Both the position numbers and the translations under genes were made by a program. A DNA stretch of 64,000 bases from Robbsia betulipollinis (lineage in GTDB: Bacteria; Pseudomonadota; Gammaproteobacteria; Burkholderiales; Burkholderiaceae): assembly GCF_026624755.1 (NCBI RefSeq), contig NZ_JAPMXC010000010.1, positions 622 to 64,621 of the forward strand, read 5' to 3'. Positions 9,631 through 19,151 of the stretch are shown one piece after another (the stretch's first letter is position 1; every line of letters begins with the position of its first letter). Under the pieces are notes generated by a model. The model had not been told where the DNA came from. It was given only the letters and a program-made list of their open reading frames with translations, and made no database searches.

Positions 9631-10487
9631 TTGTCCCCCTCGGCCAGGCCTGATTCGGCCATGAGAGAAGGGTAGGCGGCAACGATGGCCTGGGTCGACA
9701 CGTGTTTCGTCGAGCGGCACGCGCTTGCGCATCCTCGCGTTGCGCAATTGCTGTGCCCGTTTCCTCCAAGGGGGAAAGTGGGCCGGCGCGACAACGGGCT
9801 TCACCGTTTTACGATGCCTGGGACGCCCAGACAATGCCGCACGCAAAATCCGGAGGGGTCTTGTTTCCTCTGGGATTTATCATGCAGATTTCTCTGCAAG
9901 GGCCATGAACTTGGCTCTGCCGACTCTCTTCCGGTCACGCTTGATTTTTATTCCACGCGCACCATTGATCTCTTTCGCAGCACCATTAAACTGCCGCTGA
10001 AAAAATAGGACTCCCTTTAAAAAGGTAATTTTGACACACAAAAAATTTTTATCATTCAGAAAAAACCGACGTTTTTTCTTTTCGACAAAAGTTTTTTCGA
10101 ATACTATCCGGACATTCTTTGCAACGAAGATTGCATTCGATCCGAGCCGGCAGGGAATTTTGTTGTTAAAAGTCAACAAGGCCTTCACCGACATCCTCTT
10201 TTCGCAATTTTTCGGTAAATGGTACCGTTTTGCCCATTGTCTGGAGAGCCAACGGGTAAAGACCGCGTTGTTCCGCTTTGCCCCGAAACATCCGAGTTCC
10301 AATCCTAGAAACGAGTCCTCGCGCTTAGCGCTGTGTTGCCTCGGGTATATCCCCGAAGCAGGCCTTTTCGTGAAAACCTTCGCGGTGGAAACGCCTACAG
10401 AATTTTCATGAAAGCGTCATAAAGCGCCGGAGTCCAAATCATTCGCGAAGCAGAAACCGCGGTCAATTTTTAGAGAGCGTAATAATC
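9631..10487. other. AT-rich spacer with no recognisable gene
   Basis: 857 bases separate the MFS start from the cytochrome-like lipoprotein. About 9950-10130 is rich in A and T runs, unlike its surroundings. Open frames exist on both strands here, but their translations (Lys/Phe/Arg-rich) match no family I know and they overlap each other. It may hold the promoters of the two divergent genes, or be the scar of a lost element. Confidence 0.5.
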
Positions 10488-12749
10488 ATGAGGCGTGTTC
10501 CCCGGCATTCCCTCCGCACGATGCTATCCGTTCTTCCCCTCGCGGCACTTCTCGCGGGCTGCGGCGGAGATGACAGCGACAGCAGCTACACCAATACGAC
10601 CGTGGCGCAAGCCGCAGTAAGAGTCGCCGGGCTGGATCAAGCCGACATGGCAAGTTACGCTGCCAAGGTGGCCACGCTGGGCAATATGGGTCCCACCAAC
10701 CCGCTCACGCCGGTCTCCACCACCACCGCGCTGCCGCTGGAAGTTCTCGGCACCGCTGGCTCGATCGTTACCGTCCAGTTGCCCGTCCCGACCGGCAGCA
10801 CGGCGACGAAGCTGTGGATGCGGGTCAACAACCTGTCGTACGACGGCAAGGGTTCCGTGCAAATCAACGACGGCCCCTGGATCACCCTGACCAACGCGAC
10901 GGTCGCGATTCAGGGTTCGGGCAAATACTACGGCGGCATCGGCGGCGGGTTCGATACGCTGAAGTTGACCGTGCCCATCACCGGTGGCGTCGACGGTGTC
11001 AACACAATTCGTTTTCGTTTCAACCAGACCGACGGTATATCGTCGGGCTATCGCGTACTGGGGTTCAACCTGCTGGATGGCAATGGGACCTATCTGGCGG
11101 CATCGACCGCCTTCAAAATCGACGATCCCGCCACGTGGGTCGGATTGGAGACGGACACGGCCAATATCGCCGCGGGCCTCAAGTTGTGGCAGACCGCGAC
11201 GCTGCAAAATTCGGCGTTGACCACGTCGACGATCCAGGCGCATTGCATGGACTGTCATAGCGCCAATGGCTCCGATCTGCAGCGCTTCAATTATTCGAAC
11301 TATTCCATCGTGACACGCGCCGTGTTCCATGGCCTGACCGATGCGCAAGGCGTACAGATCGCCAGCTACATCCGCAGCCTCAGCGCGACGCTGGGCGTGC
11401 CGGGGTCGAATTGCCGCCCGTGGAATCCGCCGTACCAGCCGGGCCCGGGACTTGATTCGTCTGACGTCAAGAACTGGACGTGCGGCGCGGGGCTGGACGC
11501 GGTGAGCGATAGAGATGCCGACACGCTCAAATCAATTTTCCCGAATGGCATCACCAAAACGGCCATCGCCCCCTCAGGTCACCTGAACGCCCGCGAAATT
11601 CCGATCTCCCTGCAATTGCCCGACTGGAACCATTGGTTGCCGCGCATCCATCCGAAAGACGCATGGGGCAGCTACTTCACCAATTCAAATCTGAACAAAA
11701 CATACAACGGCGAAGGCGGGGGCAGCGCCACCTACAATCTGCGGGCGAATCTGACCACTGGCGGCGCCAACTACGCACAGGAAAAAACGGGCGACTTCTT
11801 CAACGATCTGTACTATTGGGGCGTGGAGTACGGCGAAAGGTTCACTCCGCCCAACATGGGCGTTGCTGGTCTCTATACCCTTGCGCAGCAGGAAAAAATC
11901 TACGGCACGGTGCAGTGGCAGCTCGTCAAATCGTGGGAGCTGGCGCAAGACTTCAATCTGGAAACCAACTGCCCGATCGCCTGGACGCAGAAAGGGGCGC
12001 CAGCGTCGAAACTGGAAGCGCGTGGCTGGTGCGGCACGTGGCGCTTCCTTTTCAACGTATCGCCGCACGCGCTTGATTTCCCGCCTCTCAACAGCATGTT
12101 CGGCAGTCCCGTCGCACATTATGTGAAAGCGAACCAGTGGTATGAAATGCAGCTTTTGCTCAACCCGGGTAATGGTGTGCACGACGTTCACTTGCCGATG
12201 GACTGGCAATACGTGTACGGCGTAATCGATAATCTGTCGGGGGCGTCGGGACGGGTCGAGCCGGCACGCAACCTGTTGTTCGTCGTGAAGGGCGCGCAGG
12301 AAATGGACAACGGCGTGGGTGTCGCGGACGTCAACAAGGGATGGACGACCCGCGACACCAGCCCGCTCGATGTCTGGAAATACGGTCAGAGCGGCATCTG
12401 GAAGGGTACGTCCAGCGCGACGGAACTGGCGGTCGTCAATGCCTACCTGTCGAACTGGGTGGACGTCTCGACCTCCTTCGATCTGAATGTCTGGCAACGG
12501 CTTGGGGTAAACCCCGCGGTAGGAGAAGCAGGCTGCATGTGGAGCATACGTTCTTTGTGCTGGAGCGATTATGTCCCGGGTACTTACATCGGCTTGTATG
12601 CCACCACGAGCGCGAACTTCCCGAGTTGGGCCTACACGCAAATACCGCAGATGCGCCAGGACGGTGTGGACGGCACGCAGTTGAACCGCTTCGCTACCTG
12701 GTTGAATGCGGCTTATCCCAGGGGTGGGTTCCAGGCGCTGGTGCAATGA
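10488..12749 (+). CDS. large lipoprotein with a single c-type heme motif
   Basis: 753 residues. The signal is a lipoprotein type (LAALLAGC, Cys25). Residues about 85-205 look beta-rich and carbohydrate-module-like (LWMRVNNLSYDGKGSVQIND). A single CxxCH heme-attachment motif (HCMDCHSANGSD, Cys253/Cys256/His257) follows, and helical sequence YIRSLSATLGVPG comes next, as in small cytochrome c domains. The rest is Trp/Tyr-rich with NxPD-type turns and no domain I can name. It should be secreted and anchored in the outer membrane or periplasm; electron transfer or an oxidoreductase role is inferred from the heme motif only. It stands alone, with a strong hairpin just after the stop. Confidence 0.7.
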   Translation: MRRVPRHSLRTMLSVLPLAALLAGCGGDDSDSSYTNTTVAQAAVRVAGLDQADMASYAAKVATLGNMGPTNPLTPVSTTTALPLEVLGTAGSIVTVQLPVPTGSTATKLWMRVNNLSYDGKGSVQINDGPWITLTNATVAIQGSGKYYGGIGGGFDTLKLTVPITGGVDGVNTIRFRFNQTDGISSGYRVLGFNLLDGNGTYLAASTAFKIDDPATWVGLETDTANIAAGLKLWQTATLQNSALTTSTIQAHCMDCHSANGSDLQRFNYSNYSIVTRAVFHGLTDAQGVQIASYIRSLSATLGVPGSNCRPWNPPYQPGPGLDSSDVKNWTCGAGLDAVSDRDADTLKSIFPNGITKTAIAPSGHLNAREIPISLQLPDWNHWLPRIHPKDAWGSYFTNSNLNKTYNGEGGGSATYNLRANLTTGGANYAQEKTGDFFNDLYYWGVEYGERFTPPNMGVAGLYTLAQQEKIYGTVQWQLVKSWELAQDFNLETNCPIAWTQKGAPASKLEARGWCGTWRFLFNVSPHALDFPPLNSMFGSPVAHYVKANQWYEMQLLLNPGNGVHDVHLPMDWQYVYGVIDNLSGASGRVEPARNLLFVVKGAQEMDNGVGVADVNKGWTTRDTSPLDVWKYGQSGIWKGTSSATELAVVNAYLSNWVDVSTSFDLNVWQRLGVNPAVGEAGCMWSIRSLCWSDYVPGTYIGLYATTSANFPSWAYTQIPQMRQDGVDGTQLNRFATWLNAAYPRGGFQALVQ

Positions 12750-12755
12750 ACGTCG

Positions 12756-12802
12756 GGCCATGCATTGACGATGCGATGTGCGTGCATCGTCGACGCATGG
12801 CC
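12756..12802 (+). terminator. compound hairpin after the heme lipoprotein gene
   Basis: Two nested perfect 8-bp stems: GGCCATGC (12756-12763) pairs with GCATGGCC (12795-12802), and GACGATGC (12767-12774) with GCATCGTC (12784-12791). They are separated by 3/3 internal loops and a 9-nt apical loop. It starts six bases after the stop codon. No T-run follows, so it may be an L-shaped terminator or an mRNA 3' stabiliser. Confidence 0.6.
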
Positions 12803-12849
12803 TGAGTTCCAGCAAGCAGTCCGACCAGTGGTCACAAGTAGGCTTATCA

Positions 12850-13253
12850 CTGGCCGAACGCGCCGCCGAGAAGTTTCGCTAATTCCTCGGTTGTCTGCCG
12901 GCAGCGCGCAGAATGCGTCGTCATCTGAATAAAACCGTGCGAAAGGTCGGCATGGTGCGCATGTAGGTCAGTGTGTTGCCATCGGCGGCGAGTTTCTTCG
13001 CATAGGCGTGACCGACATCGCAGAGCATATCGAAGTCGCAGGTCCCCTCCAGCGCCGGCGGCAAATCCGCATGGCTGAGCGCATTCAGCGGTGTCACTTA
13101 GGGCTGACTGTAATCCACGCCCTGCGGCGAAAGCGACCACACGAAAAGCAAAACCCGGCCATATCGACATAGCCGCCCGTGCGATTTTCCACGCCCGCGG
13201 GCGTGTCGAACACCATACAGATAAATCAACGCGCTACCTTGACCAGGCCCTGG
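12850..13253 (-). pseudogene. alpha/beta-hydrolase (HSL-like esterase) remnant
   Basis: Read leftward, three frames together give pieces of an esterase. ALIYLYG resembles the oxyanion-hole region. TPLNALSHADLPPALEGTCDFDMLCD is followed by GHAYAKKLAADG, where DFDML corresponds to the catalytic Asp block. After a frameshift near 12930, LSHGFIQMTTHSARC carries the catalytic His block and the end of the domain (LAKLLGGAFGQ). A stop (CAGCCCTAA) also interrupts before TPLNA, and the nucleophile-elbow region is missing. The gene is clearly inactive. Boundaries are approximate. Confidence 0.55.
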
Positions 13254-13500
13254 CGTCGAGGGGTACTACACGCGTATTGGTCGTGCCGGTGCTGAATGAA
13301 AATCATCTTTCTTGAAAATTTTTCCATAAAATATTAAGTAAAACTATATAAATGCATGATTTTTGGGCTTTGGTTTTTTTGGATATGCAGTCGTTTTACT
13401 TGCTTAGCCATGCGCTTGCTTGTACCTTATTCGGGATAGCCGGCCTTGGGAGCGCCTTGGTCGCCAGTCCGGTCCTTGCCTTTTATGTACCGGTCGGATG

Positions 13501-13790
13501 TCACGCGAGCAGTTCCTGAAGACCCTCAACATCGTGCCGCCGGGGTCCGGAATCATGCTGGTTGCCCGGTATTTTTCCAGCATGTCACTGTAGGCCAACA
13601 AGCGTGGGGGAGATCGCTCGCACGCATTTTTTCGACGACGAAGATCTGGGTCGCCAGGACGCGCCCATCGCGAAACACATCGAAGCGATACTCCGCTTTC
13701 ATCGCCCGGCCATATTCATCGCCACGCCAAATAAAAGATAAATCGCGAATATTTTCGGTCCATACACCGCGCGATGCCGCCGGCGATGAT
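13501..13790 (-). pseudogene. decayed coding remnant of unknown family
   Basis: One leftward frame reads IRDLSFIWRGDEYGRAM and then AEYRFDVFRDGRVLATQIF, which looks like real protein, before losing sense. Another frame carries LLAYSDMLEKYRATSM and the segment ends in a third frame with EGLQELLA and a stop. The frame changes suggest a broken gene. I do not recognise the family. It sits beside the esterase remnant in a region without intact genes (12803-13816). Confidence 0.3.
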
Positions 13791-13816
13791 TGCGCGACCG
13801 GCGAAGCCGCACGCCG

Positions 13817-14722
13817 TCATTCGTGACGGCTATCCGACGAACCCGACGCATGCTCCAGCAGGATCGTCCGCAGCGCCTGCGTGGCCGCCGACAACGCGTG
13901 ATCCTTCCGATGCATCACGCCAATCCTGCGCTGGATCACCGGATTCGTCAGCGGCACGCAGCGTGCGCCCAGCTCCTGCATTTGCGCCACGCAGAGGGTC
14001 GGCACCGCGCTCACGCCCAGGCCCGCCGCAACCATCCGGCCGACGGTGACCAGTTGATGGCACTCCAACGTCACCGACAAGCCATGACCCGCGCTTGCCA
14101 GGCGCTCCTCGATCAACGCCCGCATGGACGAGGGACGTTGCAGGGTAATGAAATCGGTGTCGCGCAGTTGTGCCCACGTCACGCGCGTCTGGGTCGCCAA
14201 CGGCGAGTCCGGCGGCAGGACCGCCACGAAACGTCCCGCCGACAACGGTGCGAAGTTCAGCGCGTCGTCGGCCGCCGGTTCGAAACCGATGCCCATCTCC
14301 ACGCGGCGGTTGCGCACCATCTCCAGCATCGTTTCATTGACGACATCGTGCACCGTGATCGTCACGCGCGGGTAGCGGTCGTGAAACACCTTCAACGCCA
14401 GGGGCAACCGATTCGCCGCATAGGAAGGCATCGCGGCGATCGACACCTTGCCCAGTCGCAGCGTGAAATGCCGGTGCAGCAACTCCACCGCATTGTCCCA
14501 ATCCGCGATGATGTGTCGCGCGAGCGGCAACAGGGTTTCCCCTTCTGGCGATAATGCGACATTTCTCGTACTTCGAACGAACAGCGCGCCGCCCAGCGAC
14601 GTCTCCAGACCCTTGATCGCCAGGCTCAGGGCCGGTTGCGACAGGTTCAGCCTCTCGGCGGCCACGGCGAAGCTGAGACTGTCCGCGATGGCCAGAAAAG
14701 CGCGCAGTTGACGATTCGTCAT
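13817..14722 (-). CDS. LysR-family transcriptional regulator of the adjacent keto-acid operon
   Basis: 301 residues from MTNRQLRAFL (14722); an upstream ATG at 14767 gives an unlikely extension. The N-terminal winged helix-turn-helix is plain (FLAIADSLSFAVAAERLNLSQPALS, then IKGLETSLGGALFVRS). A periplasmic-binding-like effector domain follows (FVAVLPPDSPLA, LVTVGRMVAAGLGVSAVPTL). It is transcribed away from the CoA-transferase genes across 128 bp, the usual LysR arrangement, so it probably activates that operon in response to a keto acid or its CoA ester. The effector is inferred only from context. Confidence 0.9.
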   Translation of the reverse strand: MTNRQLRAFLAIADSLSFAVAAERLNLSQPALSLAIKGLETSLGGALFVRSTRNVALSPEGETLLPLARHIIADWDNAVELLHRHFTLRLGKVSIAAMPSYAANRLPLALKVFHDRYPRVTITVHDVVNETMLEMVRNRRVEMGIGFEPAADDALNFAPLSAGRFVAVLPPDSPLATQTRVTWAQLRDTDFITLQRPSSMRALIEERLASAGHGLSVTLECHQLVTVGRMVAAGLGVSAVPTLCVAQMQELGARCVPLTNPVIQRRIGVMHRKDHALSAATQALRTILLEHASGSSDSRHE

Positions 14723-14758
14723 TGATAACACTTTCAAATGAATCGCATTGTAAAACAA

Positions 14759-14787
14759 ATTGGACAAATGATTGGAGATTGCCCAAT
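14759..14787. promoter_or_regulatory. possible LysR binding site between the regulator and the CoA-transferase operon
   Basis: ATTGG (14759-14763) and CCAAT (14783-14787) form an interrupted dyad, with a further ATTGG copy between them, within the 128-bp divergent intergenic region. The position suits a LysR site, but the motif is short and could be chance. Confidence 0.3.
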
Positions 14788-14850
14788 GTGGCGAGAATCG
14801 CGCGGAAGCACCTCGTTTCCGCCGCCTGAAAAATTCGAAGAGGCAGACCG

Positions 14851-15549
14851 ATGGCGGGACTCGACAAGCGGGTGGCGACCTATGAGGCGGCGCTCGAAGG
14901 ATTGACCGACGGCATGACCGTCCTGTCCGGCGGCTTCGGCCTGTGCGGCGTCCCGGAAAATCTCATCGCGGAGATTCATCGGCGGAATGTCACCGGCCTG
15001 ACGGTGGTTTCCAACAACTGCGGCGTCGACGGTTTCGGACTTGGCGTGCTGTTGGAGAAACGCCAGATCCGCAGGATGATCGCCTCGTACGTCGGTGAGA
15101 ACGCCCTGTTCGAGCGGCAGTTGCTCGACGGCGAACTCGAGGTCGAACTGACGCCGCAAGGCACGCTCGCGGAGAAGATGCGCGCGGGCGGGGCGGGCAT
15201 CCCGGCCTTCTACACCGCAACCGGCTATGGCACGCAGGTGGCCGAGGGCAAGGAATCACGGGCCTTCCACGGCCGTCAGTACATTCTCGAGGAAGCGATC
15301 ACTGGCGATTTCGCCCTCGTCAAGGGATGGAAGGCCGACCGGTTCGGCAACGTCGTCTACCGGCATACCGCGCAGAACTTCAACCCCGTGGTGGCCATGG
15401 CGGGAAAGATCACGGTCGTGGAGGTGGAGGAGATCGTCGAGCCGGGGGAACTCGAACCCAGCCAGATCCACACACCCGGTATTTTCGTCGACCGGCTCAT
15501 CCAGGGCCGTTTCGAAAAGCGTATCGAAAAGCGCACGTTGCGCGCGTGA
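14851..15549 (+). CDS. atoD: 3-oxoacid (acetoacetate) CoA-transferase subunit A
   Basis: 232 residues, the usual length for an alpha subunit. It shows the family pattern [19 protein letters not shown] near residue 25-45, [17 protein letters not shown], and a Gly-rich [15 protein letters not shown]. With subunit B it transfers CoA from succinyl- or acetyl-CoA to acetoacetate or a related short-chain 3-oxo acid. It is first in a four-gene rightward operon (subunit B 39 bases later, thiolase, AtoE) controlled by the divergent LysR gene. ScoA or PcaI would be alternative names; the AtoE neighbour favours acetoacetate/short-chain acid use. Confidence 0.9.
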   Translation: MAGLDKRVATYEAALEGLTDGMTVLSGGFGLCGVPENLIAEIHRRNVTGLTVVSNNCGVDGFGLGVLLEKRQIRRMIASYVGENALFERQLLDGELEVELTPQGTLAEKMRAGGAGIPAFYTATGYGTQVAEGKESRAFHGRQYILEEAITGDFALVKGWKADRFGNVVYRHTAQNFNPVVAMAGKITVVEVEEIVEPGELEPSQIHTPGIFVDRLIQGRFEKRIEKRTLRA

Positions 15550-15588
15550 CCTCGCCGCCCCCCTGGACACCCGACCGAGAGATTCGAG

Positions 15589-16248
15589 ATGGCACTTTCC
15601 CGTGAGCAAATGGCGCAACGCGTCGCGCTGGAATTGAAGGACGGCTACTACGTCAACCTGGGCATCGGCATCCCCACGCTGGTCGCGAACTACGTGCCCC
15701 AGGGCATCGATGTCATGCTGCAATCGGAAAACGGCTTGCTCGGCATGGGCGAATACCCCACCGCGGCGGAGGTGGATGCCGACATGATCAACGCCGGCAA
15801 GCAGACCGTCACCGCCCGGCGGGGCGCGTCGATCTTCGACTCGTCGCTGTCGTTCGCCATGATCCGCGGCGGGCACGTCGACCTGACCGTGCTCGGCGCC
15901 TTCGAGGTCGACGTATCGGGCAGCATCGCCTCGTGGATGATCCCCGGCAAGCTGGTCAAGGGCATGGGCGGCGCGATGGACCTGGTCGCCGGCGCGGAAA
16001 ACATCATCGCCATCATGATGCACGCGGCGAAGGACGGCTCGTCCAAACTGCTGCCGCAATGCACCTTGCCCCTCACCGGCGTCGCGTGCATCCGCGAAGT
16101 GCTGACCGACCTCGCCTGGCTGACGATCGAAGACGGCAGTTTCCTATTGAAGGAGCGCGCCCCGGACGTCACGGTCGAAGAGATCGTCGCCAGGACGGCG
16201 GGCCGCCTGATCGTGCCGGACGACGTGCCCGTGATGCGGTTCGCGTAA
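15589..16248 (+). CDS. atoA: 3-oxoacid (acetoacetate) CoA-transferase subunit B
   Basis: 219 residues, normal for the beta subunit. The active-site Glu lies in the SENGLLGMGEYP block at about residue 46, preceded by YYVNLGIGIPTLVANYVP. Other conserved pieces are GGHVDLTVLGAFEVD and the C-terminal CIREVLTDLAWL. It forms the heteromeric transferase with the preceding gene product. Confidence 0.92.
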   Translation: MALSREQMAQRVALELKDGYYVNLGIGIPTLVANYVPQGIDVMLQSENGLLGMGEYPTAAEVDADMINAGKQTVTARRGASIFDSSLSFAMIRGGHVDLTVLGAFEVDVSGSIASWMIPGKLVKGMGGAMDLVAGAENIIAIMMHAAKDGSSKLLPQCTLPLTGVACIREVLTDLAWLTIEDGSFLLKERAPDVTVEEIVARTAGRLIVPDDVPVMRFA

Positions 16249-16311
16249 CGTCCGCCGCGTTCCCCCCCCTCATCGCCCTGGCGCACCGCGCGGGGCTCAT
16301 CGGAAAACATC

Positions 16312-17499
16312 ATGGAAGACGTCGTCATCGTCGCGGCCACGCGCACCCCCGTGGGCAGTTTCCAGGGCGCGCTGGCGCAGGTCCCCGCGGTCGAGCTGGG
16401 CGCGCGGGTGATTCTCGGCCTGCTCGACCGCACCGGACTCGACCCGGCGCGGGTCGACGAAGTCATCCTCGGCCAGGTACTGACGGCGGGTTGCGGACAA
16501 AACCCCGCCCGACAGGCCGCCATCCGCGCGGGCTTGCCGCATGCCGTGCCCGCCATGACGATCAACAAAGTCTGCGGCTCCGGACTCAAGGCGCTGCATC
16601 TCGCCGCGCAGGCGATTCGTTGCGGGGACGCGGACATCGTCATCGCCGGCGGCCAGGAGAGCATGAGCCTCGCGCCGTACGTGATGCCCGGCGTGCGCAC
16701 CGGCCTGCGGATGGGACCCGCCCCCATGCTCGACAGCATGCTCACCGACGGCCTCTGGGACGCCTTCAACGACTACCACATGGGCATTACCGCCGAGAAC
16801 GTCGCCCAGCGGTTCCAGATCAGCCGCGACGCGCAGGACGCGTTCGCGCTCGCTTCGCAGCAAAAGGCCCTGCACGCCATCGCCGAAGGACGCTTCGTCG
16901 ACGAAATCACGCCTGTGATGGTCCCCCAGCGCAAGGGCGACCCGCACCACTTCGACACCGACGAACAACCGCGCGCGGCGACCACGCTCGACACGCTCGC
17001 GAAACTGAAACCCGCCTTCAAAAAAGACGGCAGCGTCACGGCCGGCAACGCGTCCAGCCTGAACGACGGCGCCGCCGCCGTGCTCATGATGAGCGCCACC
17101 CGGGCGCGCGCGTTGGGCCTGCCGGTGCTGGCGCGCATCGCCGCGTATGCGAACGCCGGCGTCGACCCCGCCGTCATGGGGATCGCGCCCGTCGCGGCCA
17201 CGCAGCGTTGCCTCGCGAAGGCCGGCTGGGACCTCCACGACCTGGACCTGATCGAAGCGAACGAAGCCTTTGCCGCCCAGGCCCTGTCGGTCGGTCAGCA
17301 ACTCGGCTGGGACGCCGCGAAGGTCAACGTCAACGGCGGCGCCATCGCGCTCGGCCATCCGATCGGCGCATCGGGGTGCCGGGTGCTCGTCACGCTGCTT
17401 TACGAGATGATCCGCCGCGACGCGCGCAAGGGTCTGGCGACGCTGTGCATCGGTGGCGGGCAGGGCGTCGCGCTGGCGATCGAACGCGGCGGCGTCTAG
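16312..17499 (+). CDS. atoB: acetyl-CoA acetyltransferase (thiolase)
   Basis: 395 residues. It carries the thiolase signatures: nucleophile Cys in [19 protein letters not shown] (about residue 89), [17 protein letters not shown] with the active-site His, and the C-terminal TLCIGGGQG with the second Cys. It cleaves acetoacetyl-CoA formed by the CoA-transferase to two acetyl-CoA, completing the pathway encoded by the operon. A biosynthetic role (PhaA-like, polyhydroxybutyrate) is possible for the family but less likely here given the AtoE neighbour. Confidence 0.93.
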   Translation: MEDVVIVAATRTPVGSFQGALAQVPAVELGARVILGLLDRTGLDPARVDEVILGQVLTAGCGQNPARQAAIRAGLPHAVPAMTINKVCGSGLKALHLAAQAIRCGDADIVIAGGQESMSLAPYVMPGVRTGLRMGPAPMLDSMLTDGLWDAFNDYHMGITAENVAQRFQISRDAQDAFALASQQKALHAIAEGRFVDEITPVMVPQRKGDPHHFDTDEQPRAATTLDTLAKLKPAFKKDGSVTAGNASSLNDGAAAVLMMSATRARALGLPVLARIAAYANAGVDPAVMGIAPVAATQRCLAKAGWDLHDLDLIEANEAFAAQALSVGQQLGWDAAKVNVNGGAIALGHPIGASGCRVLVTLLYEMIRRDARKGLATLCIGGGQGVALAIERGGV

Positions 17500-17563
17500 C
17501 GCGAAGCAGCGAGGACCGGTCCGGAAAGAGACCATCACGACATAAAAACGAAGGAGACACAGC

Positions 17564-18886
17564 ATGATAAGAGGCATCGCGCGATTTTTCAGTCACATCG
17601 TTCACCGCTTTCTGCCGGACCCCTTGATCTTCGCGTTGCTGCTGACGGCCATCACGTTCGCGATGGCCTTCGGTCTCACGCCCAAGTCGCCCACCGAACT
17701 CGTCCTGATGTGGGGGGCGGGATTCTGGAACCTGCTGGCCTTCACCATGCAGATGGTGATGATCCTCGTCACCGGACACGCGCTCGCCACCTCCGACCCC
17801 GCCCGACGCGCCCTGACGGCGCTGGCCAGCATGGCCCGCACCCCCGCGCAGGGCACCATGCTCGTGGCGCTGCTCAGCGGCATCGCGTGCGCGATCAACT
17901 GGGGTTTCGGCCTGGTGCTGGGCGCCATGTTCGCGCGCGAGGTCGCGCGTCGCGTCGCGGGAACGGATTACCGCCTGCTGGTCGCCTCGGCATACATGGG
18001 GTTTCTGACCTGGCATGGCGGCTTCTCCGGATCGGTGCCGCTGGTGGCCGCCACCAAGGGCAACCCGATGGAGAAGACGATCGGCCTCATCCCCGTATCG
18101 CACACCCTCTTCACCGGCTACAACCTGTTCATCACCCTCGGCCTGATCGTCATGCTGCCGCTGCTGGCGCGCGCGATGATGCCCGCCCCGGACAAGGTCG
18201 TTTCCGTCGATCCCGCCCTGTTGATCGACGAGCCCACCGAACAGCGCGTGCTCGGGCCCGACGCCTCGTTCGCCGAACGCATCGAGGAAAGCCGCGTGCT
18301 CGCCACGCTCACCGCTCTGCTGATCGCGGCCTTCCTCGTCCTGCAATTCGCCACCAAAGGCTTCGCGCTCGACATCAACACGGTCAACATCGCGTTTCTG
18401 GCGCTGGGTATCCTGCTGCACAAAACGCCGATGGCCTATGCCCGCGCGATCGGCAAGGCGACCCGCGGCACCGCCGGCATCCTGATTCAGTTCCCTTTCT
18501 ATGCCGGCATCCAGGCGGTGATGGACCACTCCGGACTGGGCGCCGTCATCACCCATTGGTTCATCGCCATCGCCAACGTCCATACCTTCGCGTTCCTGGC
18601 GTTTCTCAGCTCGGCCGTGATCAATTTCGCCGTGCCGTCGGGCGGAGGGCATTGGGTGGTGCAGGGGCCGATCGTGATGCCGGCGGCGCAGGCGCTCGGG
18701 GCGGATCTGGGCAAATCGGCGATGGCGATCGCGTATGGCGAGGCCTGGACGAACATGGCGCAGCCGTTCTGGGCCTTGCCCGCGCTGGCGATCGCGGGAT
18801 TGGGGGTGCGCGACATCATGGGGTATTGCATTACGGCGTTGCTGTTTTCGGGGGTGATTTTTGTGGTGGGGATTGTGGTGTTTTGA
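17564..18886 (+). CDS. atoE: short-chain fatty acid permease, AtoE family
   Basis: 440 residues and very hydrophobic, with repeated membrane segments. Family-typical stretches include FSHIVHRFLPDPLIFALLLT at the N-terminus, NWGFGLVLGAMFAREVARRV, YMGFLTWHGGFSGSVPL, and FAVPSGGGHWVVQGPIV near the C-terminus. It starts 64 bases after the thiolase and is the last gene of the operon. It probably imports acetoacetate, butyrate or similar acids across the inner membrane for the enzymes upstream. Confidence 0.9.
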   Translation: MIRGIARFFSHIVHRFLPDPLIFALLLTAITFAMAFGLTPKSPTELVLMWGAGFWNLLAFTMQMVMILVTGHALATSDPARRALTALASMARTPAQGTMLVALLSGIACAINWGFGLVLGAMFAREVARRVAGTDYRLLVASAYMGFLTWHGGFSGSVPLVAATKGNPMEKTIGLIPVSHTLFTGYNLFITLGLIVMLPLLARAMMPAPDKVVSVDPALLIDEPTEQRVLGPDASFAERIEESRVLATLTALLIAAFLVLQFATKGFALDINTVNIAFLALGILLHKTPMAYARAIGKATRGTAGILIQFPFYAGIQAVMDHSGLGAVITHWFIAIANVHTFAFLAFLSSAVINFAVPSGGGHWVVQGPIVMPAAQALGADLGKSAMAIAYGEAWTNMAQPFWALPALAIAGLGVRDIMGYCITALLFSGVIFVVGIVVF

Positions 18887-19151
18887 GGGGGGGCAAAGTA
18901 AGTTTTTAACGGGTCCGGATCAAATGATGGTCAGGACCAGGGAGGGCAAAGCGCCATGAGGGTCGAGTCGGCGATCGCACCAGGTGTACAACTTTTTAAT
19001 TCTTTGGAATCGCACCATGCCGGAGTGAATTCGACGACCCAATGATGCTTTACCCAACCTGTATTGACTTTCAATCCCCTTCCAAGTAATTTTCACAATG
19101 GTGTCACGAAGACGTGAATTGGCTAGACATCGAAAATAGCCGTATTTCTTG
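18887..19151. other. junction between the keto-acid operon and the AT-rich island
   Basis: 265 bases in which composition drops from the GC-rich host level to AT-rich. A leftward frame (18920-19183; GIKAPYRNKKYGYFRCL... FQRIKKLYTWCDRR) runs across it and overlaps the end of the DUF218 gene. It resembles no family I can name and is not called. No inverted repeats of an insertion sequence were seen. Confidence 0.4.

Noticed and set aside
7274-9769. An 831-codon frame joining CapA to sequence under the MFS gene
   Set aside because: Only the part after 8407 matches CapA and has a signal peptide; the rest is the antisense-like shadow of the MFS gene frame.
9880-10411. Overlapping frames on both strands in the AT-rich spacer (140 and 126 codons)
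   Set aside because: Low-complexity Lys/Phe-rich translations without family match, ribosome-binding site or consistent start.
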